From Plasmodium coatneyi (lineage: Eukaryota; Apicomplexa; Aconoidasida; Haemosporida; Plasmodiidae), in assembly GCF_001680005.1 (NCBI RefSeq), contig NC_033568.1:1922001-1986000 (forward strand): a stretch of DNA of 64,000 nt, written 5' to 3'. Positions 47,539-58,577 of this stretch are shown here, piece by piece. The position numbers were made by a program, and so were the translations under genes. The notes under the pieces were generated by a model. It searched no databases, was not told the DNA's origin, and saw only the letters and a list, made by a program, of their open reading frames with translations. The first letter of the stretch is position 1. Each line of letters begins with the position of its first letter.

Positions 47539-48945
47539 ATGTCAGAAGGGAAAATACTCACGGTTACATCCAGTTTCAACAGTGTACATACACATTATTA
47601 GCGTTACACTTTATCCGTTAAAAAATGATTAAGTGAGAAATACATAGGGGCATATATATACCATTCACTATATTTATAGAAGGAGCACCTAGGAGGGTTG
47701 TTATCATCGAGGATTATGTACGAAGCAATCGATAGTGACGATGGTGACACTTGTGGCTACAACTTCAAATCTGAAGTAGAGAAGACTTTGGAAAAATATG
47801 GTAATATGGACCATATTGCACGTGAGATTGGAAGAGCAGTGTGTGCCCTATTCGGAATGATAAAGAGTTCATGGAAGAAGGAGGAACGTTGCCAGTATTT
47901 ATATTATTGGATAAGGGGGAAATTATCTGACAAATTAAATGGTACTAAATTTCAGGAAGCTATGGGAAACATTTATAAAAAAGTAAGGGCATATGCAACT
48001 GATTTCCCTTGTAAGGATATATATTCTAGTATGAATACGGACCTCTTCACACGAAGGAAAACAGCATATGAATACATAGGGGACTACAGAAAAATAGAGT
48101 TTGCGTTGAGGAATAATAATAATCATTGTGATCTTAATTGTTTCCAATACCTAGAAGATAGTTATGAAGCCTATAGTGCAGTATATAGTGAGTGTAATCC
48201 GAAAGGGGATGGTACTAATGATCCATATTGTGACGAGTTCAATAGGAAGAATGAAGAAGAAGATAAAAGCAAACTGTCAAAATTGCAGTGTGAATCAGTA
48301 CAGGCACTCGAACTTAAACCAGCTGTAAGATCCTCAAATGTAACTTCACAGGATGTAACTTCTGCAGAAGTGGAACCTACAACGAATTCAGCAGTCCCCG
48401 TTGCCATCTCTTCCATAATCCCAATGGTAGGAGTACCATTTATTGCTCTTATGTTATATAAGGTAAGTAATAATCGCATAATTAAAGTAATAATTATAAT
48501 CACATAATTACAACAATTATAGTTAGAGTAATAATCATATAATTACAACAATTATTTTCCCTACTATTAGAAGTGTATACATACACATATATAAGTATAT
48601 ATGTATGATTTTATTTTCCTTCCCTCTTCTTTTTCCCTTCTCACAATTCCTTAGTATAATCTTTTACCTGATTGGTTTGGTAATTCCTTTGGAAACAACA
48701 ACAATAGAATCAAAGGAGGAAGAGGAAAGGCAAGATCTACCACCCGACAACAACAAGAACACTTCGATACATTCACAGAAAAGACCTTAACAGACAATGT
48801 CTCCACATTGGCTTCAACAGTAGCTTCATCTGTAGAAGATTCTATGACAGATGTTTCTACCGTATATGGTGAGGCACCAAAAAGAGGAACAGGAACGAAT
48901 AGTGTGAGGCAAGGAAGAAGGAATATTAGTTATCAACGTATGTAA
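47539..48945 (+). CDS. KIR11: KIR/PIR variant antigen
   Basis: Exons 47539-47562 (MSEGKILT), 47680-48462 and 48655-48945; 365 aa. Landmarks are GRAVCALFGM (in place of AWC), RCQYLYYWIRG, TAYEYIGDYR and DPYCDEFNRK. A short linker leads to the membrane segment (PVAISSIIPMVGVPFIAL) ending MLYK, close to that of KIR2. The tail starts YNLLPDWFGN, has long Ser/Thr/Val-rich repeats (STLASTVASSVEDS) and ends ISYQRM. A damaged second tail exon follows 0.4 kb downstream. Confidence 0.9.
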
Positions 48946-49358
48946 CACCTACGAACTGGAGCGGGCACGAGTGTGTACTATGCATGAAGAACCGTCATAG
49001 TCCATACTTTTGTATTGTGGCAATTCATCATATGTCCACTTTTTATATATAGGAACATACCATGTTCATTGTTAGAATGTGATATAGGAATAATTGCTTT
49101 CGCTCATACGCCATGTGATTAGTAAAATGTGCCTACGATATTGGGTGCATACCTAAAATGGGGTATGTACCTAAAAAAGTGGTGGCATAGAAGAAATGTA
49201 TATACATGTATGTAAAAAATGCAACAAACAAATAATTAATGGGACATATAAGATTTATTGAACACAAAATAAGTACGGGGAGGGTATTTCATTGTAAAAG
49301 ACGAGGATGAAATTAATAGCAGTCTTTTTCCCTTATTATGAAGCACTTTTTTTTGGGG
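48946..49358. other. Gap between KIR11 and an orphan tail exon
   Basis: About 410 bp of AT-rich sequence without a membrane exon, so the orphan tail exon that follows has no visible donor exon of its own. Confidence 0.5.
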
Positions 49359-49634
49359 GGAGACAGCAACAACAACCTCAACAACAGTAGCAACAGTAGA
49401 AGCAGAAATAAAAGATCAACCATTCACCATCATGAATTAAGCACATAATTCTCAGAAGATGACTCAACAAGAAATGACACATCCACAACATTACACTCAA
49501 CAACAGCGGACACTTCTACAATAGACGACGATTCTACCACCACAGTATTTTCTTTTTCATCATACGTTAGTCATTCTAGAAAAAGAACAAAAAATACGCA
49601 GCAGGGAAAAAGGAATATAGCTTATCATCCCTAG
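49359..49634 (+). pseudogene. Orphan KIR tail exon behind KIR11
   Basis: One frame reads Asn/Ser-rich sequence, then NKRSTIHHHELST, a TAA at 49446-49448, then FSEDDSTRNDTSTT through RKRTKNTQQGKRNIAYHP and TAG. Basic patch, acidic Ser/Thr part and NIAYH ending match KIR tails. The first residues (YN.LPSWFGN) and the acceptor are missing. Confidence 0.75.
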
Positions 49635-50396
49635 GTAAAAGAAAATGTCACTTCCCACCATCCCCGTAGACCTCCCTCTTTTTTTTGGGGTGTGCATGTG
49701 CGTATCGTGGTCACATTCACATTCCAAAATTATCTTACATAAAAAATTGTAGATTCCTTTATATTCCGTACTTAATATTTTATCTAAGAACAAATTAATG
49801 ATGAAAGGAAAAAAGTAAAAAATTAAAAAAGTATAAAATTAAAAAGTGAAAAAAATAAAGAGTAAAAAAATAGAATAAAAGTTAAAATAAAAATGAAAAG
49901 GGATTCTTTAATATATGTGAAAAAAAATATAATCTACATTGGAAGGGAAGAAAAAAGGGAGTGAAGGAACAGCTCAGAAATAGTAAACATAATGTAATGT
50001 GCACATTCAGGAAATGAGGAATATTCTGTATATATGTGAACTATATAATATTTGTTCACCAATCTTATTTAACTCTTTTGATAATAACAAAACAAGAATG
50101 AATGGTACATGATAAAATTTTCTAAAAAAAAAAAAATGGAGGAAAAAGGCGTTCACTGTGTATGTATATAATACAAGGAGCGTATAAACAACCATATATT
50201 GATGGCAATAATCATCAACCATTCAATAATATAATAGTGCGCATGACAAATGTATATATGGAAAGAATTGGAATGATCATTCCCATCCGCTTCTCCCAAT
50301 TTATTATACTTGAATACTTATTAACATTATACTCTAAATGTACATAACGATTTGATGCATATACATGTAATACTGCCATTCCTTAAGAAATTTAAC
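49635..50396. other. Intergenic gap before KIR12
   Basis: AT-rich. At 49800-49880 is an AAAAAGTAAAAAATTAAAAA type array. No gene recognised. Confidence 0.45.
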
Positions 50397-50413
50397 AATG
50401 TGTCATTATTGAA
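50397..50413 (+). promoter_or_regulatory. Possible KIR upstream motif, weak copy at KIR12
   Basis: AATGTGTCATTATTGAA lies about 166 bp before the KIR12 start. It is shorter and less similar than the copies at the six other genes. Confidence 0.25.
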
Positions 50414-50578
50414 TAAAGAAGAACAAGATTTGAATATTTTTACATAATTATTGTTGGAAGGGCTTGTAAAAAGTTCCTTGCACACGCACATACCTATTTT
50501 GAATATAAATAAGGAACACAATCCTTAACATAGAATACACATTACATATATACATAAAGAAATGTACAATAAGGAACA

Positions 50579-51862
50579 ATGTTAGAGGTAATGCACAAAC
50601 TATTCTACACTGTTCTGAATAAATGCATCCATATGAATAGGCAATACTTCTTATATGTACATAATGTACACATTGAAGTGTGCACACTTCATATATATAT
50701 ATATATACCGATATATGTATGTATATATATATATGTATGTATATTATTTATTATATTTACAGATGGACGATCCTTTAGATCAATTACCTTCAAGACAAAT
50801 GTACCATCACTTCGAGAAGAACATAACATGTACTATACATATTGATGGTAGAGATGGCACTGGGGGAGTGAGGAGGAAGCTGCAGAGTAAATTACAGGAA
50901 TATAAGGTTCTTCAGAAATTTGCCACTCAGATACTGAGTGCTTGGTGTTATATAGCTCAAATAAAGAGAATTGATTCGTTCAATAATGCATGGTGCTATT
51001 ATTTCTATTACTGGATATGGGACATGTTAAATAATGAATTACGTGCCGGAACATTTGAACAGGATATGGAAGGAATTTATAACAAATTGAAGGAGTTGGG
51101 GATTGGGAGTCCATGCGAAAATTTATATCCTAAAATTGATGAAGTCACTTTCATTAATAGAAGAAAAGTATATAATTATTATCAAGACTATGGAAATATA
51201 AAAAAAAGCACAGAGAGTTATAAATCTTTCTGTAATCAAAAATATAAGGAATATTTAGACGCAGCTGAAGCAGCGTACAGTATTATAAAGAAAGAGTGTC
51301 CAGGTGGTTATGATAGTAAATCATATTGTAACGAACTTAGTGCAATTTTTGATAAATTGGAGGACCCAGTCCAGTTAAAACAGAAATGTGAATCACCATC
51401 CCCATCTGAACTAAGAGTTAATGTAGATGGGGGCCGTACCAGGGAGGAGGCGACCACCAGAAACCCCACCCCCACTACTACCGCTATTTCTTCCATATTG
51501 GGTGTAGCAGGAGTTGGACTACCGGCGATCGCCGCTTTTCTTTTGTACAAAGTAAGTACATAATTACAACAATTATAATTAGCACGATGTATGTATACAT
51601 ATATATATATACGTACATATATATATGGTATATATATATGTGTATGATACACATACCACCCTCCCCCTTATTTCAATCTTAGTATAACCTTTTACGTTCT
51701 TGGTTTAGTAACCATTTGGGGAATAGCAGTAGCGGCGGAAGGAATAGAAAAAAAAGATCATCCATTGGACGTCATCACTTTAACGACGACAACCACACCT
51801 TAACAACAATAAATTCGTCCGAATATTCCATCCCGTATACTACTTCATCATCATCCACCTAG
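50579..51862 (+). CDS. KIR12: KIR antigen with short SSEYSIPY tail
   Basis: Exons 50579-50587 (MLE), 50763-51551 and 51683-51862; 325 aa. Exon 2 starts MDDPLDQLPSRQMY; its own ATG could be an alternative start, but the acceptor TTTACAG directly precedes it. Landmarks are LSAWCYIAQI, AWCYYFYYWIWD, KVYNYYQDYG and KSYCNELSAI. The membrane segment ends LLYK with an AAA-GTAAGT donor. The tail is only 59 codons: YNLLRSWFSN, an RKKRSS patch, HHFNDD and a [10 protein letters not shown] ending. KIR5 and the trimmed tail of KIR7 are of the same short type. No defect is visible. Confidence 0.9.
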
Positions 51863-52916
51863 ATGAATGACCATCTGGTACGATGAATGATCATCTGAGA
51901 AGAATATGAACGAACACAACATCTTCTTCTCCAGATGATAACGAACAACAACAACAACATCTTCTTCTGAGATGATAACAAACAAAGAAGGAATAAAATA
52001 AAAAGAGGAAGGAAGAAAAAAAAAACACTTCAAAAAAAGGAGTAGGAAGTGAGTCCGCCCTCTTTTTTTTGAAGTGTTTTTTTTTTCTTCCTTCCTCTTC
52101 TTTTGAACTGTGTTCTTTTTTCTTCCATTCTAACTGTTTTATATTCATCTTCCAATTCAATATATGAAGCAACAAAAAAAATACAAAAAAAAAAATTTTT
52201 TTTTGGAGTGCAAATATGCAAGCACATGCACATATACAACACAACGTTATACACCTGAAGGAAGGAAAAAAAAAGAGAATTCCATTCCCTTCCATCCTTC
52301 CTAACACATGCAAAAAAATCCGACTCATTGCTCCCTCATTCTATTTTTTTCACCCTTTATATCTAAAATAAAAGAGGAGCAAAATAAAAAAATTTTTTTT
52401 TTTGAGCACACATGCACAAACATATGCACATGTACAACACAACGTTGTACACCTATACAACTGCATTTATAATTTTTCTAATATGCTCAAAATATGTGAG
52501 CACAACTTGCACGTACTATACCAGTAGATGTGCAATACAATTGGAGAGTGCTCATTATTTTTTCTATAGAAAAAATACTAACCATTTTTAATAACATTTT
52601 TTGAAAAAACATAATATAATTATGTAACTAAAATAAACTCTTCTTCTTTTTTTTTTTTTTTTTGACCATTATTTTGCATTATTACAATAACATCTATATG
52701 TATGTTATTATACATTTTAATAAATTCTTTCTTTTAAAATATATATACACCCCTACAATAAAGGAGTTAATGAAATGTGCAAACGGTTTAATAAACACCT
52801 TGTACTATAAAGAAAATAAGCATACAACTTATTCATGTAAATTAAGAGAATTTTTTTTTCTCACTTTTTATACTTTTTTTTTACACTAAAAAATAAAAAA
52901 AAAAGAATCAAACAAC
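51863..52916 (+). promoter_or_regulatory. KIR12 to 2TM-f gap with partly duplicated 2TM upstream block
   Basis: The distal block is present twice: partial at 52137-52255 (TTTTATATTCATCTTCCAAT, then CACATGCACATATACAACAC) and full at 52380-52570 (TTTTTTTTTTGAGCACAC through GCTCAAAATATGTGAGCACA). The proximal part (52671-52750, TTTTGCATTATTACAATAAC then TTCTTTCTTTTAAAATATAT) matches the copy upstream of 30141 closely. Confidence 0.6.
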
Positions 52917-53634
52917 ATGATATCTTTTGCTAGACTTTCAATATTGTTCATTGTTTTATGCTCCTGGCGGGATCCTAACCGTGTATGACAGCAAAGGCTC
53001 TATTTCTAAAATTCGCATAATCACTATTATTAAATTTTTTCTTTTTTATTAAAAATATAAAAAGAAAAGAAAAAGAATAAAAAAAAAAAAATTCTATCAC
53101 CCCCTTTTTTTACCCTACCCCTTTTTCTTTTTTACTTAGGTGACTGCCATAAGCACAGGGAAGGGTACAGGAGCTCAAAGGCATAAAAGTACCACCTTTG
53201 GTGGAGGTATAAAAACATCACTAAAGGAGAAAACTGATCTAAAAGAACAACACAAACCAAATACATCACCAGCTCCTAAACAGAACAAACCAAATCCAAC
53301 TACACCAAATCCAAATCCAAATAAAGCACCATGTAAAAAAACTAAGAATTGGTATGATAGGTTCATATGTAGATTATTCTCTGGTGAAATGAAGACGCAT
53401 GAATGGATGGCGCTCCTGCTGATTGTGCTTATTCTTTATATGTGGATTCCAAGTCCTATAGCTCAGGTTCTTACTGCTATTACGGCGATAGACCAAATGA
53501 GTGGAAAATATATAGTCGAAGTTCTCGTTAACATGACCATCGGGATAATACTCTTCTCTGTACTATTGAAATTTTGGTTCTCCAAAGAAGGAAAGAATTT
53601 GTCCAATAAAATATTAGGATATAAGGCTACCTAA
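52917..53634 (+). CDS. 2TM-f: secreted two-membrane-segment protein, VTAIS type
   Basis: Exons 52917-52982 and 53140-53634; 186 aa, the shortest member. Exon 1 is a signal peptide (MISFARLSILFIVLCSW). Exon 2 starts VTAISTGKGTG. A Pro/Asn-rich stretch (KPNPTTPNPNPNKAP) takes the place of the Ser-rich middle part, then two membrane segments follow (about 107-128 and 141-166) with a short polar loop between them. The end is KEGKNLSNKILGYKAT; the gene at 39097 has a similar SKERKNISKRIL end. No RxLxE/Q/D motif is found. It lies 1.06 kb behind KIR12. Confidence 0.85.
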
Positions 53635-54080
53635 CCGCAGGCACTCAGCACAGAGAATAAATCTGAAAAAACAGAACAGACAGAGAAGTGACGAATCTTC
53701 ACATTAATGTGCAACATTAATTCTATGCTATGACGCTGTATATAGTTAATAAATGGAGGAACGTTAAAATAGTTTGTACGGTACGTGTGGTAGTGCTTGT
53801 TTATATTTTTATGTTGTGATGTATAATTTTTTAATTGCACCTTAAAAAGGGGTAGCATTATTTTTTATTTTTTTCCTTTCTTCTTCTTAATATATAAGAG
53901 GTTCGTGTGAATCATATTCTATATTTGTACGTTCTTAATATATAATTAATTAAAATTATTCATTTTGCTCATTGATATTATTATGAACTATTATCATTGA
54001 TATATATATCTAATGAATATTATTCATTGTTCATTGATATCATAGGAGGTATGAGCCTATTATAAAACTAAGAAAGTAAC
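53635..54080. other. Gap behind 2TM-f
   Basis: AT-rich. Two copies of TTCATTGATATNAT type words lie at 53968-54045. No KIR ectodomain or membrane exon is present before the orphan tail exon. Confidence 0.45.
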
Positions 54081-54089
54081 GGGAGGGAA

Positions 54090-54439
54090 TCAACCTCTTC
54101 CTCCCCTAGACACTTTTCTTCCTCTTCCTTAAACCACTTCCTTCCTAAGACCACCATCCTTCCTCCTCCTTAGATACTTCCTTCTTCTAACCCTTCCTCT
54201 CTTAGACCTTCCTTCCACCCCAACCACCTAAAAACATTCCTTCCAATACACGCCTAACAACCCAACTAACACCAAGCACCCTAACACAAACTTCCTTCCA
54301 CCCTACCACTTCTAACAACCCACCTAACAACCCACCTACCACCACCCTAATAACCCACCTACCACCACCCTAACAACCCACCTACCACCACCCTAACAAC
54401 CCACCTACCACCACCCTAACAACCTTTCCTTCCCTTTAG
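54090..54439 (+). repeat. Relic KIR intron: pyrimidine array before an orphan tail exon
   Basis: CTTCCTCCTCCTTAGATACTT words, then CCTAACAACCCACCTACC words, with an ordered 23-bp repeat (CCACCTACCACCACCCTAAC plus AAC, four copies) at about 54330-54425. This is the same order as in KIR8 intron 2. It ends in an intact acceptor (CCCTTTAG). Confidence 0.75.
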
Positions 54440-54747
54440 TATAAACCATGGTCTTCTTGGTTTGGTAACCACACTTCTGGAAATGGAAGGAGCAACAGAA
54501 GAAAGAAAAGATCCACTGAGGGCACATTTGATACACTCACAGAAAACAGCTCAACAATAGGTGGTTCTACAACAGAGAACGATTCCATACTGAGCTCTAA
54601 ACAGCGGATGATTCCACCACACTAGGTTCTCCCGTTCCGCACACAAGATCGTCTACCCAAGGATAGCCAACCAGAGAAAGGGAAAGGAGACCAGGAACAA
54701 ATAATACACGGGCAGGTCGCGGGATGGTAGGCTATCAGAACATGTAA
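54440..54747 (+). pseudogene. Orphan KIR tail exon (YKPWSSWFGN type)
   Basis: It begins YKPWSSWFGNHTSGNG after a good acceptor, has RRKKRST and a Thr/Ser-rich part, then shifts frame near 54600. It contains further stops (a TAG after TQG) and ends MVGYQNM then TAA. It is closest to the tails of KIR4 and KIR8. No ectodomain exon is found in the 0.8 kb between the preceding 2TM gene and this exon. Confidence 0.8.
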
Positions 54748-55249
54748 AACACACATCGTATGTGATGTAACATTGCATGGAGCGTTGAATTAGTGTTCCC
54801 CTCGAAAGGAACATAAATAATAGCACAATTCATACAGTGCAAGAAATACATTGGCTTCTTCGTGTGTTGTATTTTTTCTCTTCTTTTCCCTTCCCTTTTT
54901 TGTATTGTACGAAAGTGCTCTCACGTTAATGTGCAATAAACATAAGTCAAGAAAAAATTTTCCTATTCTATTCTCGCTTGCCTGGAATTTTTTTTCACTT
55001 AATATTTAAAGTGTTAATTTATTTCGTTATAAAATTTTGTCTCTGTAATTCTTTTGACTTTAACATAATAATTTCTTTTCTTCTTTCAAAGGTCCAACTA
55101 TGAACCATTTGAAAAAAGTGCTCCTCCAAATTGTGCGCGAAGGGTTCGCGTGATGCTCCGCGGAGCAAAATTACACCGCGTAAGATATTACAAAAAAACA
55201 AGATTTGGAAAAAAAAAAAAAAAAAAAGTGAAAAATATTCACTACACCC

Positions 55250-55507
55250 TAAAACCCGGAATCTGAACTAGAAACCACTTCCTTAGGAACATCCTCTGTA
55301 GGAACAAAGTCATCCCTCCCTAAACCGGGAATGTGAACATGGAATCTGTTCCACAGGAACATCTTCCTCAGGAACAAAATCTTCCTTCCCTAAACCCGGA
55401 ATCTGAACTTGGAACCTCTTCCTTAGGAACATCGACCCTAGGAACAAAGTCTTTCTTACCTAAACCAGGAATCTGAACATAGAACCTGTTCCCTAGGGGT
55501 ACCTTCC
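55250..55507 (-). repeat. Decayed SICAvar tail repeats behind SICAvar B
   Basis: Nearly four units of about 69 bp (GGAATCTGAACATGGAACCT type on +, then TTCCTTAGGAACATC and GGAACAAAGTCTTCC). On the minus strand a unit encodes an EDFVPKEDVPKEQVPSSDSG-like peptide, the acidic tail of SICA antigens. They lie behind the present stop codon and contain frame changes. Confidence 0.7.
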
Positions 55508-58500
55508 TTACGAACAATGTCTTCCTTCCCTAAACCTGCAATCTGAACTTGCAACCTCTTCCTTAGGAACATTTTCTCCTTTTATGAATTCGCTTCCCAT
55601 AAATTCTTCAACAAGAATGGCAAGGAAGTCCTCCTTTGTCGAATGCAGGTCTTCCTTTTGACATTGGTCTAAGACTTCTAAATGAATATCAATAATCATG
55701 CGGCAACGTACGCCACCACGACGACGAACGCCCTGTTTTTTCCTCCTTTTTATATGCGTAGAACGAGGTTTGCGTTCCTTTACAATGTAATATTCATGTG
55801 GAACAGGTTGGTCAACATGGTCCATAATTTGTTCTTGTAACGTTGGACCACGTACTTGATAAGCCCTTCTGTAACGTTTTCTATTTTTACCAGGTAGGGT
55901 AAGGTACTAAAGGAAGGAACAAGAAGGAAAGGAGGAATAAGAAAGAATAAGGAAAGAAGGAAAGGAAAGGATGATTCTAAGGAAGGAAGGGGTCTTAGAA
56001 GGAAAGAATGAAAAGGAAGGAAAGAATGAAAAGGAAGGAAAGAAGGAATAAAAGGAAAGAAAGGAATAAATAAAAAGGAAAAAAAAAAGAAGAAAGGAAA
56101 AAGAGGAAAAAAAAAGGAAAGGAAGAAAGGGAAGGAGGAATGGGAGCAATGTTTTTATTATAATCATAAGGATTATTATAAAAAAAGTAAAGACATTTTT
56201 TTTGTGCATATATATATATATATATGTTCTCCTTATGATACGTGTATGTATTTTTTACCTTGGTAAGAAGGTAACCCATAACAGCCGTGCCAATCATGGT
56301 GGGAATTAATGGAATATAGGAGATGATACCATCCCTTAGATTCCATATATTCCATTCTTCCCTGAAGCTGCGTGGACGGCTTGCTGGTACTAGGGCAGCT
56401 GCAGATGGTGATTTCTGCGATACTGTCGCCACTGCTGGTGTTGCCGAAATAACTGTATTTTGGTGATCTTCCGTTGTTGGGGATATTCCATGTGGACCCT
56501 GTACTCCTGAACTGGATGATTGACCATCCACGCTGGGTTCCTGTGGATTATCCTGAACAACACCAGTAGTAACACTATCTTTCTGATCAGGCGATGAAGC
56601 AGGAACAGGGGAAGGACCACTCTGACTTCCATGGGCCTTCCCGCCTTGGACACCATTTTGATCATCAGGAAACTGTTTCCCAGAGCTACCGCCCCCACTT
56701 ACACCACTACTAGCAGCAGGTGTACCAACGCCTGCGACGTCATCACTTTGGTGACGGGATTCTTGAGTAACTGCAGGATCAGAGTTCCCATCGGAACTAT
56801 CGGGTTTAGCCTTCGGAGGAGAGGCTGCAGCGGGACCTGGGGCAGGAAAATAAGAGGGAGCAGGGGAAAGTTGAGCAGTGCCTCCAGTTAAATCAACGGT
56901 AGCTTCCTTACTACCAGGAACACCAACAGCACCCTCCCCGGGCTTAGCTTCTTGGTTTTCATTAGAAGGAACAGGAGTGGATGGTTCTGCTGGAATATTA
57001 TTAGAACCTTCAGAGCAAGAATCAAGTAAACTAAGATCTAACTCTGCACCATCATCAGCCTCTTTGTCCTTACAGTTCACACTTTCTGGTGTACTTGTAG
57101 AAGATGTTGCATCTTTACCTGCCCCCTGTGATGGTGCTGCTGCCCGACTTGGAGTTGGTGGTGGTAGAGGAACATCTTGCCTCGTTACAGTGTTACCATT
57201 GTGTACTGTCTCTGGGATGACCGTCTGTTTTTTTTCCTCTTTATTTTTCGCTTCCTGCAATTTTGCCTTTACTTCTTTTACTTGTTCCTTCACTATTCTT
57301 TGTGCTTCCTGCATGAGCTCTGTTTTGCTTTTCTCTGACAGTTCTTCCTTTGTTGAGCCCGCTTCACATGCGCCCATTTTTTTTATGTTTTCCATCCAAC
57401 TTTTGATGTCACCATTATCGTTGATCCAGACTGCGAACTGCGTATCGACATCCTTTTCATCCGTTTTTCCTGGGTTCCACCTTTCCCTATTACATTTTAC
57501 ACATTGTTTTATGGGGGTCTCTATGTCTAAAAATCCCTTCATACTTCCTAATGCTCCATTCACTTCCTTAAAGATCTTTTTTATGTTTTCCTCCTTTGTA
57601 CAATTTTTATTTAGCAATTTTGTTACAATAACATTTAGCATAGTGCATTCCATAAAATGCTTCAACGGGCCAACTACTTGGTTGTCATGGGCCCTATCTG
57701 CTTTTTCTTTTGGATACATGTTATATAATGCACGAACAATGATTTCACATATCCCTTTATAATGTTTCCAGTCCTGCTCATTATTTATCATGCTGGTCGC
57801 GCACATTACCTCTAAAATAGTATTTACATTATTTTTCTCATCGCTCTGTTCATTCTCAAAATATTTAGCAAAATTCTTAAATATCTTTTCTATGTCTTCC
57901 CAGAATCCAACCTGGAAGGAGAAGGAAAGGAAAGGAGGGGACGTCAGAAGGAAGGGGTTAGAAGGAATGGGAACAACATTCCTTCCTCCTTCAGGGGAAA
58001 GTACCTTTCTTCCTTCTCTTCAGGAAGCTTATTTCCTTCCTCCTTTAGGAAGGGAAGGAGCGGGAGCAATTGCTCCATCCTCTCCCTGCACTACTGTATG
58101 TGCATCGTATTTTTTTTCCATTCTGCTTTGTATGTTATTCTTACCAGATTATACTTGTTTTTCTTCTCCACCCAGTAGCTTACTGAACTAGACCAACGTA
58201 TATTCCATGGTTTGCCACTATTGGCACAGTAATCGTAGGAAGGTTCTTCTGGTGGGTCCAAAGCCACTGTTTCCTGGTCTTGTTTTTTCGGCTCGTCCTC
58301 AATGCCCGGAAAAGGTCCATCTGTACCGAATACCAGAAGTACAGCTTCATTTGTACTTCGCCTACAGGAAGGGGAAAAACAGAGAGAAAAATATTATAGA
58401 ATAATTATCATTGAATTCTGTATTCTTGTCATTGTGAAAATGACAAAAAAGTAGAAGAGCAGAGAGCAGAAAAGAGGAATACTTTTTTTTTTTTTGGCGT

Positions 58501-58521
58501 ACAACCACTATTTTTTGTGAA

Positions 58522-58577
<56 letters not shown>

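Noticed and set aside
53260..53340. PNPNPN stretch of 2TM-f as possible host CD99-like mimicry
   Set aside because: KIR proteins of P. knowlesi are reported to mimic host CD99, but this is a short Pro/Asn low-complexity stretch in a non-KIR protein. Chance similarity is likely.
56878..57762. A 294-codon plus-strand frame opposite SICAvar B exon 4
   Set aside because: Shadow of the SICAvar exon. The minus strand has the family motifs, splice sites and SICA C exon.
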